A stretch of DNA of 5,021 bases. Source: Alphaproteobacteria bacterium (GTDB lineage Bacteria > Pseudomonadota > Alphaproteobacteria > Puniceispirillales > Puniceispirillaceae). How positions within the stretch are numbered: position 1 is the stretch's first letter; every line of letters starts with the position of its first letter. The stretch is from positions 1 through 5,021 of the forward strand of contig WTHV01000168.1 of NCBI GenBank assembly GCA_011525265.1, read 5' to 3'. The notes under the pieces were generated by a model. It ran no database searches. It was not told where the DNA came from and was given only the letters and a program-made list of their open reading frames with translations. Made by a program: the position numbers and the translations under genes. Positions 4,969-5,021 of the stretch are shown in pieces.

Positions 4969-5021
<53 letters not shown>

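Overview
The window holds a one-carbon (C1) tetrahydrofolate locus, probably from an alphaproteobacterium of moderate to low GC. The evidence for this is a 10-formyl-THF synthetase gene, two FolD-family genes, an XRE-cupin regulator, and the 3' part of an initiator tRNA-Met gene with a CCU-side anticodon stem of a type I recall from alphaproteobacteria. A marine methylated-compound degrader is plausible, but that is inference. The first 23 bases are Nextera/Tn5 adapter sequence, so the window very likely starts at a contig edge and real genomic sequence begins near base 24.

Layout: 1-23 is adapter artefact. 24-236 is the fhs leader, with a dyad, a possible promoter and several small hairpins. 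237-1913 is fhs (+). 1962-1992 is a perfect hairpin with a short T run, which may be a terminator or attenuator. 2057-2950 is a canonical folD (+). 2961-2988 is a tandem 14-bp repeat in the gap before 3026-3907, a diverged second FolD-family gene (+). A good rho-independent terminator at 4064-4097 ends this plus-strand unit and overlaps the last codons of the convergent regulator gene at 4088-4744 (-). 4745-4936 is the regulator's upstream region with two dyads. 4937-4963 is a terminator (-) serving the tRNA-fMet gene, whose 3' 52 nt are present at 4970-5021 (-).

How the genes work together: Fhs and FolD connect formate, 10-formyl-THF, 5,10-methenyl-THF and 5,10-methylene-THF. Together they can oxidise C1 units from demethylation or glycine cleavage to formate, gaining NAD(P)H and ATP, or run in reverse to supply C1 units for biosynthesis. 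The second FolD-like protein has lost the lysine needed for cyclohydrolase activity (Gln in its place) and has Glu for the folate-binding Asp, so it is probably a dehydrogenase-only or otherwise specialised version. The XRE-cupin protein is a candidate ligand-sensing regulator of the locus; this rests on proximity and on short dyads shared between its own gene and the fhs region. I see no mobile element, CRISPR array or defence system. The most interesting object is the altered FolD paralogue.
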